From contig CM055280.1 in NCBI GenBank assembly GCA_029237695.1, forward strand, positions 36,664,508-36,728,507: a stretch of DNA of 64,000 bases, read 5' to 3'. Each line of letters begins with the position of its first letter. Within the stretch, counting starts at the first letter, position 1. Position numbers and translations under genes: made by a program. The notes beneath the pieces were generated by a model, which saw only the letters and a program-made list of their open reading frames with translations, ran no database searches and had not been told where the DNA came from. Below, in pieces: positions 43,829-53,883 of the stretch. This DNA comes from Conchocele bisecta. Its lineage: Eukaryota > Mollusca > Bivalvia > Lucinida > Thyasiridae.

Positions 43829-43838
43829 TGGGGGGAGA
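43829..43838 (+). promoter_or_regulatory. Gypsy polypurine tract
   Basis: TGGGGGGAGA directly precedes the 3' LTR start at 43839, the place of the plus-strand priming tract. Confidence 0.75.
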
Positions 43839-44164
43839 TATAGGATTCTGATCTATTTGGGTGTATTTGGGTGATACTTGTGTGATTTGTGTAACCACCA
43901 CATTAAGTCATGCTTCCGGTCACTACAACAACAACAGAGTGAACAGACAATTCTCATTGTACTAATCAATCTTTCAAAGTCTTTAAGAGGTAAATATATT
44001 ATTGCAGCTATATGTCCTGCAAGTTTAGCTGGCTGCATTGTATTATTTGAATGTTACCATTGTATTGTTTTATTTACCAATGCTTAAAGACTTCCATTAT
44101 TTCTGTATTTTCAGACCGTGATCATTGTGTCAATAAAGTTCCAAATAGACCACGTTCTTATTTA
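43839..44164 (+). repeat. Gypsy 3' LTR
   Basis: Nearly identical to 38591-38914. Differences include GGGTGATACTTG against GGGTGTACTTG and one extra T in AATGCTTAAAG. Followed by the target duplication ATAAG. Confidence 0.92.
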
Positions 44165-44424
44165 ATAAGTATACCAGCCTGGCATGGCGTTGTTTACATG
44201 CTTTGTTTATATAAACATTGATGTATAAATAAACATGGAATTCCTGTATGTATTTCCCTCTTTATTATGGCGCGTCGCTATAGTCATGATCGATATATTG
44301 CGATTGACAAAACAGTTTCTCATACTGGAGCATTGGGTAAACTGGCGGCCAACGGTGGAACTTGATTTTAATTTTGCACTGCATGCGTTCGATCCTCACT
44401 TTTGCCATTATATATATATATTGT

Positions 44425-44959
44425 TATGCCACCGGGTTTCGAAGAAACGGGTGGCATATAGTGTTTGGACCGTCCGTCTGTCCGTCTGTCTGTATGTCCG
44501 TCCGTCACACTTTTCGGTTAACCACTTTGTCACAGTTTCTCAAATATGCTGCAGGTGGCATCCGCGTTCGACAGACGCATTTCTTGTTATGCCACCGGGT
44601 TTCGAAGAAACGGGTGGTATATAGTGTTTGGACCGTCCGTCCGTCCGTCCGTCCGTCTGTATGTCCGTCAGTCCGTCCGTCACACTTTTCGGTTAACCAA
44701 TTTGTCACAGTTTCTCAAATATGCTGCAGGTGGCATCTGCGTTCGACAGACGCATTTCTTGTTTTTTTATGCCACCGGGTTTCGAAGAAACGGGTGGCAT
44801 ATAGTGTTTGGACCGTCCGTCTGTCCGTCCGTCTGTCCGTCCGTCACACTTTTCGGTTAACCACTTTGTCACAGTTTCTCAAATTTCGGTTAACCACTTT
44901 GTCACAGTTTCTCAAATATGCTCCAGGTGGCATCCGCGTTCGACAGTCGCATTTCTTGT
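44425..44959 (+). repeat. Three tandem hairpin plus GTCC-microsatellite units
   Basis: Units start at 44425, 44588 and 44768 (163 and 180 bp apart). Each has a hairpin TATGCCACCGGGTTTCGAAG..GGGTGGCATA, a GTCCGTCC/GTCTGTCC run, CACACTTTTCGGTTAACCA, TTTGTCACAGTTTCTCAAAT and an end GTTCGACAGACGCATTTCTT. The third unit has an internal 33 bp duplication. Frames here are by-products. Confidence 0.92.
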
Positions 44960-45699
44960 TTAATATTGTTTTTGTGTTTTCTTTTTAATGCATCTTTATT
45001 ACATGTAACAACAATTGACATAGTAATTATGAACCACATATATGAGCCAGTGATGGTCCTTAACTTGGAAATTGGCGTAAGTTGTTAAAAATCATTTCTG
45101 ATGGATATATTAAAGAATTTACGTAAACTACACTAATATTCAGTATATAATTATCATATTTTCAAGATGGCCGCATGGGTATTTATGAGATTTCGGTTGA
45201 CTTGCTACATATTTGTGTAATGCTCAGCGCCTTCACCTATATTCACAGGTTAATTCTTTCAACTGGAATATTATTGTTTACATTTTACTACCATAAGTAT
45301 TGCTATGATCAGATATTAATGATAGCTAAATATAACTGAGAGAATTTGGTTGGGGAGGAAATCAACACTTCTCTCACTTTTCTCTGAGATTCCGTAACTA
45401 CTAAAATGTGGTCATATATTGAACCCTGATTTGATTTGATCGGCTAATAACATCATGCTCTGCATGACTTTTCATTTATTTGTTTGTTTATTATCTGAAG
45501 TGAGAGGTTTATTTTTCGACATGGTGTTCTCACAATAATACACGAATGTGCAGAATGCATTACACAATGATTAGGTTCAAAGTGAAGTGTTTTATAATCA
45601 TGATAATATTGTGTAAAAGTAAATGCACGACTGTTTCGGGATGTGTGCGTTACCTCTGGAGCCAAAATAGTAAAAGCGAGAGAAACATGTATGCCTTTG

Positions 45700-45768
45700 G
45701 CAGGATTCGAACTCACGACCGTCCGATCACCAAACAGCAGATCTACCCACTAGAGCACTAAACGATGT
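45700..45768 (-). repeat. tRNA-like module in dispersed repeat
   Basis: On the minus strand: TAGTGCTCTAGTGGGTAGA (box A-like), then GAGTTCGAATCCTGCCA (box B plus acceptor-like end), about 70 bp in all. The same module is at 61132-61196. Probably SINE-derived and not a functional tRNA. Confidence 0.6.
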
Positions 45769-46084
45769 TACTATTATTAGCAATTCTATCGAAAGTTAAT
45801 GTGTTTGCGCTGGTATACAAATACCATGTCTACAACATATGACGTAAACTATTTAAAAATAGCACGTGTTTACAATAATATTTACAATAATAACGCGCCA
45901 GTTCAAAGCGGTATAAATGACAGACGATAATAAGTTGCTGGAGGTCAATCGATGAGTCCAAATATAGGTAGACCAGGTGTATTATCATATCATAACCTCG
46001 TTTTCGTGTACACTAAATACATGATAAAGTGCACGTGCATGCATGTCAATATAATAGTGTATCTTGGTGCGCAAAATAGACATG

Positions 46085-46180
46085 TAGTGTGGCTCAGTGG
46101 TATCGAAGCGGGAGAATATTCATACGTTAGCGGAACTTTTGTTCATTTTATCTGGTCGAGAGTTCGAACCTCACAAAACG
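46085..46180 (+). repeat. tRNA-like SINE head
   Basis: GTGTGGCTCAGTGGTATCG (box A) and GAGAGTTCGAACCTC (box B) on the plus strand, about 55 bp apart, longer than in a standard tRNA. Confidence 0.5.
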
Positions 46181-46489
46181 CATTACTTTTGTCGATATCA
46201 TTCTGTGTTTTTTTATGACTGCTTGCTGGAGAATGGGAATAAGTGGAAAAATCGGTGAGGGTTATCACTATTGTTGTTTGACCTCAATATGACATGATCA
46301 GTGAGAACATACTCCAAGATTCTTCATGTACACACATATGTGCATTTAGTTATTAGTTTTCTTCAAAGTGAGAGACTAACGTTCTACATGTAATCTATCT
46401 CATGATTAGTAATTTGTAAGAGCAACACACATACAAAATAAATATATAATAACATATAAACAAATAAAAATATATGTGTATACATGTAT

Positions 46490-46558
46490 GAAAAAGTAAG
46501 ATTCGAACTCACTACCTACGGCATTGATATCGTCACTCTAACCCCTCGACTACATAAC
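46490..46558 (-). repeat. tRNA-like SINE head
   Basis: On the minus strand: TAGTCGAGGGGTTAGAGTGACG (box A-like) and TAGTGAGTTCGAATCTTAC (box B). A third tRNA-like module within 1 kb. Confidence 0.5.
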
Positions 46559-46689
46559 ACTTGATGACAAATCAATATTGAAAAGGGATATTTCCACAGG
46601 TATATTTACCTGTCTCACCTATTCTGTATTTTGTTTATGATCGGTTTGTATGTGAACACGTAGCAATTTATCGTCTGCGGACTATATAC

Positions 46690-46764
46690 ACCTCTATTAA
46701 CACATTTCATTTGTCAATAACATATGAATCGCTTCACCGACTTTGATAATATTTGGCCACAATG
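46690..46764 (+). repeat. Left flank: TTCACCGA..TTTGGCCACAATG repeat
   Basis: CATATGAATCGCTTCACCGA and TTTGGCCACAATG, which continues after the 4.8 kb palindrome as CAATGTGTGTCTAGGGATGG. This shows the palindrome was inserted into this family. Confidence 0.75.
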
Positions 46765-46796
46765 TATGGAACGCCATGACTGCATTAACTGAACTA

Positions 46797-47290
46797 ATAT
46801 TGTTATCTTATGTGGATTCATCTTTATTTTATATGGATTCATCTTCATCTTATGTGGAATCGTATTTATCTTATGTGTATTCATCTTTATCTTATGTGGA
46901 TTTGTATTTATCTTATGTGGATTCGTATTTATCTTATGTCAATTCGTCTTTATGTGGATTCGTATTTATCTTATGTGGATTCGTCTTTATCTTATGTCAA
47001 TTCGTATTTATATTATGTGGATTCGTCTTTATCTTATGTGGATTCGTCTTTATCTTATGTCAATTCATCTTTATCTTATGCCAATTCGTCTTTATCTTAT
47101 GTCGATTCATCTTTATCTTATGTCAATTCATCTTTATCTTATGCCAATTAGTCTTTATCTTATGTCGATTCAGCTTTATCTTATGCCAATTCGTCTTTAT
47201 ATTATTATCTTATGTCGATTCATCTTTATCTTATGTCAATTCATCTTTATCTTATGCCAATTCGTCTTTATCTTATGTCGATGCGACATG
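46797..47290 (+). repeat. 21 bp tandem array, left arm
   Basis: About 23 units of TTATGTGGATTCGTCTTTATC and variants (GTCAATTCATC, GCCAATTCGTC). Because the unit is 21 bp, a seven-residue peptide repeat (SYVDSSL, YLMSIHL or FILCQFI) runs open in all three frames for up to 204 codons. Not genes. Confidence 0.95.
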
Positions 47291-47382
47291 GGTGTTGTTG
47301 TTGTTGTTGCGGCAAAGAAATAGCCGGTGTAAACACAAATATCTCTCCAATAAATAAACCACATATTAACAATGTTCGACAT

Positions 47383-49697
47383 TCAGCTGAAGGCAAACAT
47401 GTAGTTAGCAAAATTTCCGCCGACATATTTTATGAACATTTCAGTAAACTTAATAATGCAGATGAGTTAGACGATACTTTTGAGCCAATTGATTTTGCCA
47501 ATTTACCAGAGTATAACACGGATCTGAATGAACCTATTTCCCCAGAAGAAATTCTTAAGGTAATTTCCAGGTTAAAAAGTAGAAAAGCATGTTCTATTGA
47601 AGATAACATTCTAAATGAGTATATCAAATATTCAAAAGACACTATGCTACCAGTGTACTGCAAACTTTTTAATCTTATCTTAGACAAAGGTACGGTTCCT
47701 GATATTTGGTGTAATGGAGTAATCTTACCTTTGTACAAGAATAAGGGTGACATGCAAAGCCCAGACACAACTAAAGAGGGATTACTATACTAAGTTGTTT
47801 TGGAAAAACTTTTCACAGGAGTCTTGAACAATAGGTTAAACAATTTTCTTGAAAAGTCCGGATTATTGGATGAGGAGCAGGCTGGTTTTCGTAAACATTA
47901 TGGCACTACTGACCACATATTTACTCTGAAAATGCTAACTGACTTTTATTTATATAAAAATAAACGTTTGTTTTGTGCATTCATCGACTATCGAAAAGCT
48001 TTCGACTCAGTTAATCGCACTGCACTTTGGAGGAAATTGCTCCAAACTCATGTTAATGGAAATTTCTTTAGAGTTATTTACAATATGTACGATAAAGCTA
48101 AATCATGTGTAAAAGCAGGTCAGCAGTTGTCTGACTTTTTTAAAAGTTCTGTCGGAGTTAGACAGGGTGAGAATTTGTCGCCTATTTTATTTTCTTTGTT
48201 TCTTAATGACCTGACTCAGTTTATGTCAAATTCTTATGGAGGTTTAAATCTGTTAAACTGATGATATTCACTCTTTCCTAGATACCGAAGAAGTAGATGT
48301 GTATTTCAAACTGTATTTACTTTTGTATGCTGATGATACTGTTATTTTCGCGGAATCAAAAGAGGAATTACAGATAGCTCTGGATGCAATGCAAAATTAC
48401 TGCAATATGTGGCAACTTCAAGTCAACACAGCAAAAACAAAAGTGGTTATTTTTTCCAGAGGTAAACTTAGGAATAAACCCTTATTTTATCTCAATGGTT
48501 CTATCTAATCTTGACGTAGTTGATGACTTTAGTTATTTAGGTATTAAATTTAATTTTAATGGTAAGTTTGCAAAGACTAAAAAGCATTTGGTAGATCAGG
48601 CACGAAAAGCAATGTTCCATGTAATTAAGAAATGTCGGAATTATGTTTGCCAGTTGATTTGCAGCTTCACCTTTTTGACACAATGATTGTCCCAATTTTA
48701 CTGTATGGGTCCGAGGTATGGGGCTGCGAGTCACTAGATGTAATAAACCATTTTCAACTTAAATTCTATAAAATGCTACTAGATGTCAAACAAACTACAT
48801 TTACTGACATGGTATACGGTGAAGTTGGGACAGTTCCGATTGACTTGTTAAAATGTTAAAAGCAGAGTTCTCAATTTTTGGAGCAGACTAATCACGGCAA
48901 GCAGGACAAAATATGTTGTATTATGTATAAATTACTGTATTCAATGCATACACAAAATGTTTACCATTCGCCCTGGATAAGGTTTGTCCACGATACATTG
49001 GATAGTCTCGGTATGTCTGACCACTGGTTGTTGCAAAAAGTTGATCATCCTTTAGTTTTTAAGCATAAGGTTAAAGCTGTTTTGAATGATCAATATATGC
49101 AGCAGTGGAATACTAATATTTGTAATTCAGCTAAATGTTTAAATTACAGAATATATAAATCCACTTTTGAGTTTGAAAAATACTTGAAGATTCTTCCTCC
49201 GTCATTAGCTTCTATTATGAGTAAATTCAGATGCTTAAGTCATAAAATGCCTATTGAACAAGGTAGATTTTTTGGAATAATTAGAGACAATAGATTATGT
49301 AATATATGTAACAGACAGGAATTAGGTGATGAATTTCACTATCTTTTTAATTGCCCATATTTTTCCCAAGAAAGGAAGAGGTATATTTCCAAAGAATGTT
49401 ATACATCTACCTACACCTACAAATTTGATGCAATTATGAATTCGACAGAAAAACAAACACTTGTCAAATTAGCATTGTTTATGAAAGTAATCATATCAAA
49501 ATTTAAGTGATTATTCTCAGCTTTCAATAATTTTAAGGTTATTTCATCTTCCTTAACTTCATATACATGTATCATGTTTGTATGTATAATTTGCGTGTGT
49601 TTTATATCATGCCATGTTTGTTTGTTGTGTTATGTTTTCTTCTTAACTCAGATGCCCATATGGGCCATGAGTAATAAAAACTTGAAACTTGAAACTT
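47383..49697 (+). mobile_element. 5'-truncated LINE (non-LTR retrotransposon)
   Basis: Inserted in the left arm of the 4.8 kb palindrome. It is flanked by GACAT (47378-47382, 49698-49702). The inverted right arm reads through this site without interruption (50880-50884 as ATGTC), which fixes both ends. It encodes RT without an upstream endonuclease and ends ATGGGCCATGAGTAATAAAA followed by three AAACTTG-like units, a short 3' tandem tail typical of several LINE clades. Confidence 0.92.
47386..49510 (+). pseudogene. LINE reverse transcriptase, frameshifted
   Basis: RT blocks in order: VISRLKSRKACSIEDNI, GVILPLYKNKGD, a frame break near 47765-47800, EEQAGFRKHYGTTDHIFTL, FIDYRKAFDSVNR, VGVRQGENLSPILFSLFLND, a break near 48255, YADDTVIFAES (active site), a break near 48505, DDFSYLG, then LLYGSEVWG and a C-terminal Cys/His motif CNICNRQELGDEFHYLFNC. 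The block order fits the CR1/Jockey/L2 group; the exact clade is not determined. At least four frame breaks make it inactive. Confidence 0.88.
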
Positions 49698-50265
49698 GAC
49701 ATAAAGACGAAAGACAAAGAGAACTGCACTTAAGATAAATACAAATCTACATCAGATAAGAAAAACCGAAATACGAACCCACATAAGATTAAGATATACC
49801 CACAAAAGATAATGTCAACCCGACACAATATATGCCCCCCCCCCCACCCCCAACCACCCTGGCTGACAAAAGAGACCTTACGACATATGCGACCAGTGTA
49901 GCCCCAGATCAGCTTGTGCCTCCGCACAGTCTTATCAGGGTCTACGCTGTTCGTTATTCCATCAATGGAGTAGTATTAATAACACCAGCAAGACGATTAG
50001 AATCGAGTCATTTTCTGTGTGCGTTTGAAAAAGGAATTATATATCCAATTATTGCCAATTATAGTAAACGCCATACTGTCCCATTTCTCAGCCCGGCGTT
50101 AAAAAAAAGTGAGTTGACGTAAGCTAAAGATTGATTGATTGATTATTGGTGTTTAACGACCTATCAAGTGCCAGGATCATTTAATGCCGGGCCAACGGGA
50201 TGGATTATCCCGTATTCAACCCGTCCATAATGAGGGAAATTACCAAAATCAGAACTCAATATTTA
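49698..50265. repeat. Inner left arm of the 4.8 kb palindrome
   Basis: Pairs with about 50280-50880: CAGTGTAGCCCCAGATCAGC against GCTGATCTGGGGCTACTC, AACACCAGCAAGACGATTA against its inverse, and CTGAGAAATGGGACAG-type sequence. A C-rich run near 49834-49849 is absent from the right arm. Confidence 0.85.
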
Positions 50266-50410
50266 CAGAACTATATTGAGTTCTGTAAATATTGAGTTCT
50301 GATTTTGGAAATTTCCCTCATTGTGGACGGGTTGAATACGGGATAATCCATCCCGTTGGCCCGGCATTAAATGATCCTGGCACTTGATAGGTCGTTAAAC
50401 ACCAATAATC
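50130..50410. repeat. Near-perfect central palindrome
   Basis: AAAGATTGATTGATTGATTA, GGTGTTTAACGACCTATCAA and GCCGGGCCAACGGGATGGAT are repeated inverted with almost no mismatch around TTACAGAACTATATTGAG. A single diverged copy of one arm lies at 53560-53700, so this block is a dispersed repeat in head-to-head form. Confidence 0.9.
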
Positions 50411-50984
50411 AATCAATCAATCTTTAGCTTACGTCAACTCACTTTTTTTTTAATTGTTTTGTCTTATGGTGGTATGTTAGTTCGTCTTAATATGGGCCGC
50501 CGGGCTGAGAAATGGGACAGTATGGCGTTTATTATAATTAGCACTAATTGGATATATATTTCCTTTTGCAAACGCACACAGAAAATGACTCGATTATAAT
50601 CGTCTTGCTGGTGTTATTAATACTACTCCACTGATGGAATAACGAACAGAGTAGACTCTGGTAAGACTGTACGGAGGCACAGGCTGATCTGGGGCTACTC
50701 TGATCGCATATGTCGTAAGGTCCCTTTTGTCAGAACCAGCATATATTGTGTCGGGTTGACATTATCTTTTGTGGGTATATCTTAATCTTATGTGGGTTCG
50801 TATTTCGGTTTTTCTTATCTTATGTAGATTTGTATTTATCTTAAGTGCAGTTCTTTTTATGTTCTGTCGTTTCGTCTTTATGTCGAACATTGTTAATATG
50901 GGGTTTATTTATTGGAGAGATATTTGTGTTGACACCGGCTATTTCTTTGCCGCAACAACAACAACAACAACAACCATGTCGCAT

Positions 50985-51535
50985 CGACATAAGATAAAGA
51001 CGAATTGGCATAAGATAAAGATGAATTGACATAAGATAAAGACGAATTGGCGTAAGATAAAGATGAATTGACATAAGATAAAGATGAATCGACATAAGAT
51101 AAAGACTAATTGGCATAAGATAAAGATGAATTGACATAAGATAAAGATGAATCGACATAAGATAAAGACGAATTGGCACAAGATAAAGATGAATTGACAT
51201 AAGATAAAGATGAATCGACATAAGATAAAGACGAATTGGCATAAGATAAAGATGAATTGACATAAGATAAAGACGAATCCACATAAGATAAAGACGAATC
51301 CACATAATATAAATACGAATTGACATAAGATAAATATGAATCGACATAAGATAACTACGAATCCACATAATATAAAGACGAATGGACATAAGATAAATTC
51401 GAATCGATATAAGATAAATACAAATCCACATAAGATAAAGATGAATACACATAAGATAAATACGATTCCACATAAGATGAAGATGAATCCATATAAAATA
51501 AAGATGAATCCACATAAGATAACAATATTAGTTCA
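50985..51535 (-). repeat. 21 bp tandem array, right arm
   Basis: Inverse of the 46797-47290 array, about 26 units of GATAAAGACGAATTGACATAA and variants. Minus-strand frames up to 224 codons are by-products. Confidence 0.95.
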
Positions 51536-51565
51536 GTTAAGGCAGTCATGGCGTTCCATAATATG

Positions 51566-51990
51566 CAATGTGTGTCTAGGGATGGTGCTTTGTTTTGCAT
51601 ACGAGGCAAGTCGAATGCCAATGTCACCGAGGACTTGTGTTCACCTTGTTTGTAAGGTAAATGCGTTAAAGTCTGTTTCGTTTATTCAATAACATATGAA
51701 CCGTTTCACGGACTTTGATAATATTTGTCCTCATTGTGTGTCTAGGGATTGTGCTTTGCTTTCCATACGACCCACGTCCGATCACCCAAGGTCACGGTCA
51801 CTGAGGACTTATGTTCACCTTTTGTGTAAGACAAATGCGTTAAAAACGTTTATTCAATAACTTACGAACTGCTTCTCCGATTTTGATAATATTTGGCCAC
51901 AGTATGTGTCAATGAATGGTGCTTTGCATATATGACCCACGTCCAACTACCCAAGATTAAGGCCACTGAGCTCGTACGGTTTATATATTA
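51566..51990 (+). repeat. TTCACCGATTTTGATAATATTTGG tandem family
   Basis: About three units of 155-170 bp: GTGTCTAGGGATGGTGCTTT, CCAAGGTCACGGTCACTGAG, GGACTTATGTTCACCTT and TTTGATAATATTTG(T/G)CC. The first unit continues the sequence interrupted at 46764. Confidence 0.8.
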
Positions 51991-52189
51991 TTATTATTTA
52001 TCCAGTCAACACAGTGCGTGTGTGCCGAGAAACACGGTGCCGTGAATATGTTTGATATCCTGTCAATACGACCTAATCACTGCGTATGTATATGTGCGAT
52101 TGTCATACTAGTCGATTTCTCCGATTTTGAGGATGCGGGATGGGTTTATTTATTTTTGCATATTAAAGCTATTTGTAATGTTGACGGGA

Positions 52190-52345
52190 TAAATAGAATA
52201 GTAGGTTAGTGCCGTGAATGGGAAAAATATCTGGCGCGGCACGGAAACGGGATGTGCTCGGCAGAGCCTCGCCCATCCCGTTTCCCAAGCCTTGCCAGAT
52301 ATGTTTTCCCATTCACGGCACTAACCTACTATTCTCTATTTATAG
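52190..52345. repeat. Palindromic MITE, AATAGTAGGTTAGTGCC ends
   Basis: AATAGTAGGTTAGTGCCGTG at left and CACGGCACTAACCTACTATT at right, with inner GGGATG..CATCCCG arms. Same plan as 484-632 (AGAATA..GG(C/T)TAGTG ends, GGCACGG/GGCTCGG core) but a different sequence, so probably a sister subfamily. Confidence 0.8.
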
Positions 52346-52675
52346 GGCTACCAGCGTGGGGATTATCTTAGTGATAACGATGCCCTTATTCTATTACACG
52401 TACATGCATAAATTGCAAGTGTTATTCATGTTTCCTGTAAATAATTTGACAGGAAATGAACTTGTGCATTTCGCAAAAAGGGAAATCGATTATTCCCCAC
52501 TAAGCATGCAAATATATATTGAAATTCACTGAACCGTTTCGGAGATATTCAGTTTGGTAGTAGGTCGTATACACTAGCCAAATTACATGTAGCTATGAAA
52601 GGCGAAAACAAATATGAAATTAGAGCGTACATCTAAGTGCGTTGTTCTTTACGAATACATATACCTGCAAAGCAG
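52346..52675. other. Non-coding stretch, no gene seen
   Basis: No supported coding or repeat structure. Confidence 0.45.
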
Positions 52676-52916
52676 CGGGCCGTTTCACTAAATTTCCTAC
52701 GACTAATATGTTCGTAAGTGCAAAGTTATTATAGTCTGTAAATGTCACATTAACAATGATTTATTGTAAACAATTATTGGATTTACATTTATTGAGCATA
52801 GGCTGCATATGCAGCCTATGCTCAATAAATGTAAAGCCATCAATTGAAATGTACAAACTATTCTAAATCTGCACTTACGAACATTTTAGTCGTACGAAGT
52901 TTAGTGAAACGGGCCC
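52676..52916. mobile_element. Harbinger-type palindromic MITE, CAG duplication
   Basis: CGGGCCGTTTCACTAAATTT at left and TTTAGTGAAACGGGCCC at right around GCATAGGCTGCATATGCAGC. Flanked by CAG (52673-52675, 52917-52919). Confidence 0.85.
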
Positions 52917-52970
52917 CAGATTCTCAATGACCTGCAGAGTTCTTCTGGGAAGTATGCCGTATGAAAGGAT

Positions 52971-53333
52971 ACTGTTTACAGGTGGGTAAAGACATTTAGA
53001 GAAGGGAAGTTAGACCTTAATGACCAGGGTCGATCTGGCAGACCCAAAACAGCAGTGACGAGTGAGAACATTGCTACAGTAAGACACCTGGTTGGGAAAG
53101 ACGCTAGATACACGGATTCCCATATTCCTTGGTATGTCAACGGAGAGAGTTGCGCTAGATTTGCGCTAGATGGGAGCCCCACCTGTTAACCAAGGAGCAA
53201 AAAGCAAACCGGGTCAAATGTGCCAGAAAACACTAATCAAATTTGCAAAATGACCATAGCATGTCTGAGCTAATAACAGGAGATGAGACATGGATATACT
53301 TTTATGAGCCGCAGCGTCGCGTTGACAACAGAC
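52971..53333 (+). pseudogene. mariner transposase fragment, broken
   Basis: The frame from about 52971 reads TVYRWVKTFREGKLDLNDQG then RSGRPKTAVTSENIATVRHL, the mariner helix-turn-helix and linker. After a damaged middle (53090-53230, with EQKANRVKCA-like remnants in a second frame), ELITGDETWIYFYEP (about 53269-53313) is the first catalytic Asp block. The rest of the catalytic domain is absent, replaced by a CCGGATTT-type MITE fragment. Confidence 0.85.
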
Positions 53334-53336
53334 AGT

Positions 53337-53405
53337 GCTCCTCATTCGTTTCTTTATCGGATTTTCAGATGTCTCGGGAAATAAATCCGGTATTTCAAAA
53401 TAGTA
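53337..53405. repeat. Half copy of the 53884-54010 MITE
   Basis: CTCATTCGTTTCTTTATCGG, TTCAGATGTCTCGGGAAATA and AATCCGGTATTTCAAAAT match the right half of 53884-54010. Confidence 0.75.
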
Positions 53406-53559
53406 GTTGAATAAACTATATTTATACCCCACTAACAAGTAATAAGATAGTGCTGATCATATTACTTTTGGGGTTGGAGCTAAGTGACTCTGGTATGGAA
53501 TGCACCTGGCACCAGTCGGGATATTTTAATTTCAGGGCTGAATATACATTTTTCTGTAA

Positions 53560-53700
53560 ATATTGAGTTCTGATTTTGGGAATTCCCCTCATTATGGACT
53601 GGTTAAATACAGGATAGTACAACCCGTTCGCCCGTCCTTAAATGACATTAGCTGTTAACATGGTTAACATAGGCATAAACACCGATACTCAATCAATCAT
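53560..53700 (+). repeat. Single-arm copy of the 50130-50410 palindrome
   Basis: AAATATTGAGTTCTGATTTT, CCCTCATTATGGACTGGTTA and a diverged ..AACCCGTT(C)GCCCG..TTAAATGA..AACACCGATACTCAATCAAT. Confidence 0.7.
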
Positions 53701-53883
53701 TCAAGATCACATATGCTACCCATTGATTTACCGCGATTCTGCAGGGATTTATTTCCTGGAATGAAATATTTCCTCAAAGACGTTCACGAGACGTAATTGA
53801 CGTCACGCTTTGACGTTGTTTGCGGTAAAGAAACAACGTTATATGCATTTCTCGAAGAGCATGTACATACCATTTATTCCACT

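Larger units (their letters stand above)
38591..44164 (+). mobile_element. Gypsy (Ty3-type) LTR retrotransposon, degenerate
   Basis: 5.57 kb with two LTRs of 324 and 326 bp. The 5 bp duplication ATAAG lies at 38586-38590 and 44165-44169, and the related copy at 60490 reads through ATAAG into TATACC without an insertion. Gene order is gag, protease, RT, RNase H, integrase, which defines Ty3/gypsy. Several frameshifts break the frame, but the LTRs are nearly identical, which suggests a recent insertion or gene conversion. No envelope-like gene was seen. Confidence 0.92.
44169..45913. repeat. Dispersed repeat, copy 1 (second at 60497-61346)
   Basis: Shared order with 60497-61346: GTATACCAGCCTGGCATGGC, GGCGCGTCGCTATAGTCATG, GCATGCGTTCGATCCTCAC, a (TA)n run, TTTATTACATGTAACAACAA, AGGATTCGAACTCACGACCG and an end CGCCAGTTCAAAGCGGTA. 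This copy carries the 44425-44959 hairpin-microsatellite insert at the (TA)n run and about 400 extra bp. The start abuts the gypsy duplication. Frames within are by-products. Confidence 0.85.
46765..51560. mobile_element. 4.8 kb palindromic foldback element with 21 bp repeat arms
   Basis: Terminal inverted repeats start TATGGAACGCCATGACTGC, with near-perfect identity for over 50 bp. Arms from outside in: a 21 bp tandem array, a (GTT)n / GCGGCAAAGAAATAGCCGG block, AATAAACCACATATTAACAA, a GTGGCTGTGACTGGA-family fragment, and a central palindrome around 50265. The left arm is interrupted by a LINE (47383-49697). The host family duplicates CAATG (46760-46764, 51566-51570), with 5 extra bases (ATATG) at the right junction. 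No transposase. Confidence 0.9.

Noticed and set aside
38591..44164. Retrovirus with envelope gene
   Set aside because: After the integrase tail only about 240 bp of Pro/Thr-rich remnant precedes the 3' LTR; there is no room for an envelope and no signal or fusion peptide.
44235..44988. Frames of 104-208 codons through 44235-44988
   Set aside because: Translations of the three hairpin-microsatellite tandem units and of the dispersed repeat. A related copy at 60615-60815 does not preserve the frame.
46743..47357. 204-codon frame of SYVDSSL/FILCQFI repeats, and its minus-strand mirror at 50841-51515
   Set aside because: A 21 bp tandem unit keeps three frames open. It is the arm of a foldback element. 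The hydrophobic look of one frame is not evidence for a membrane protein.
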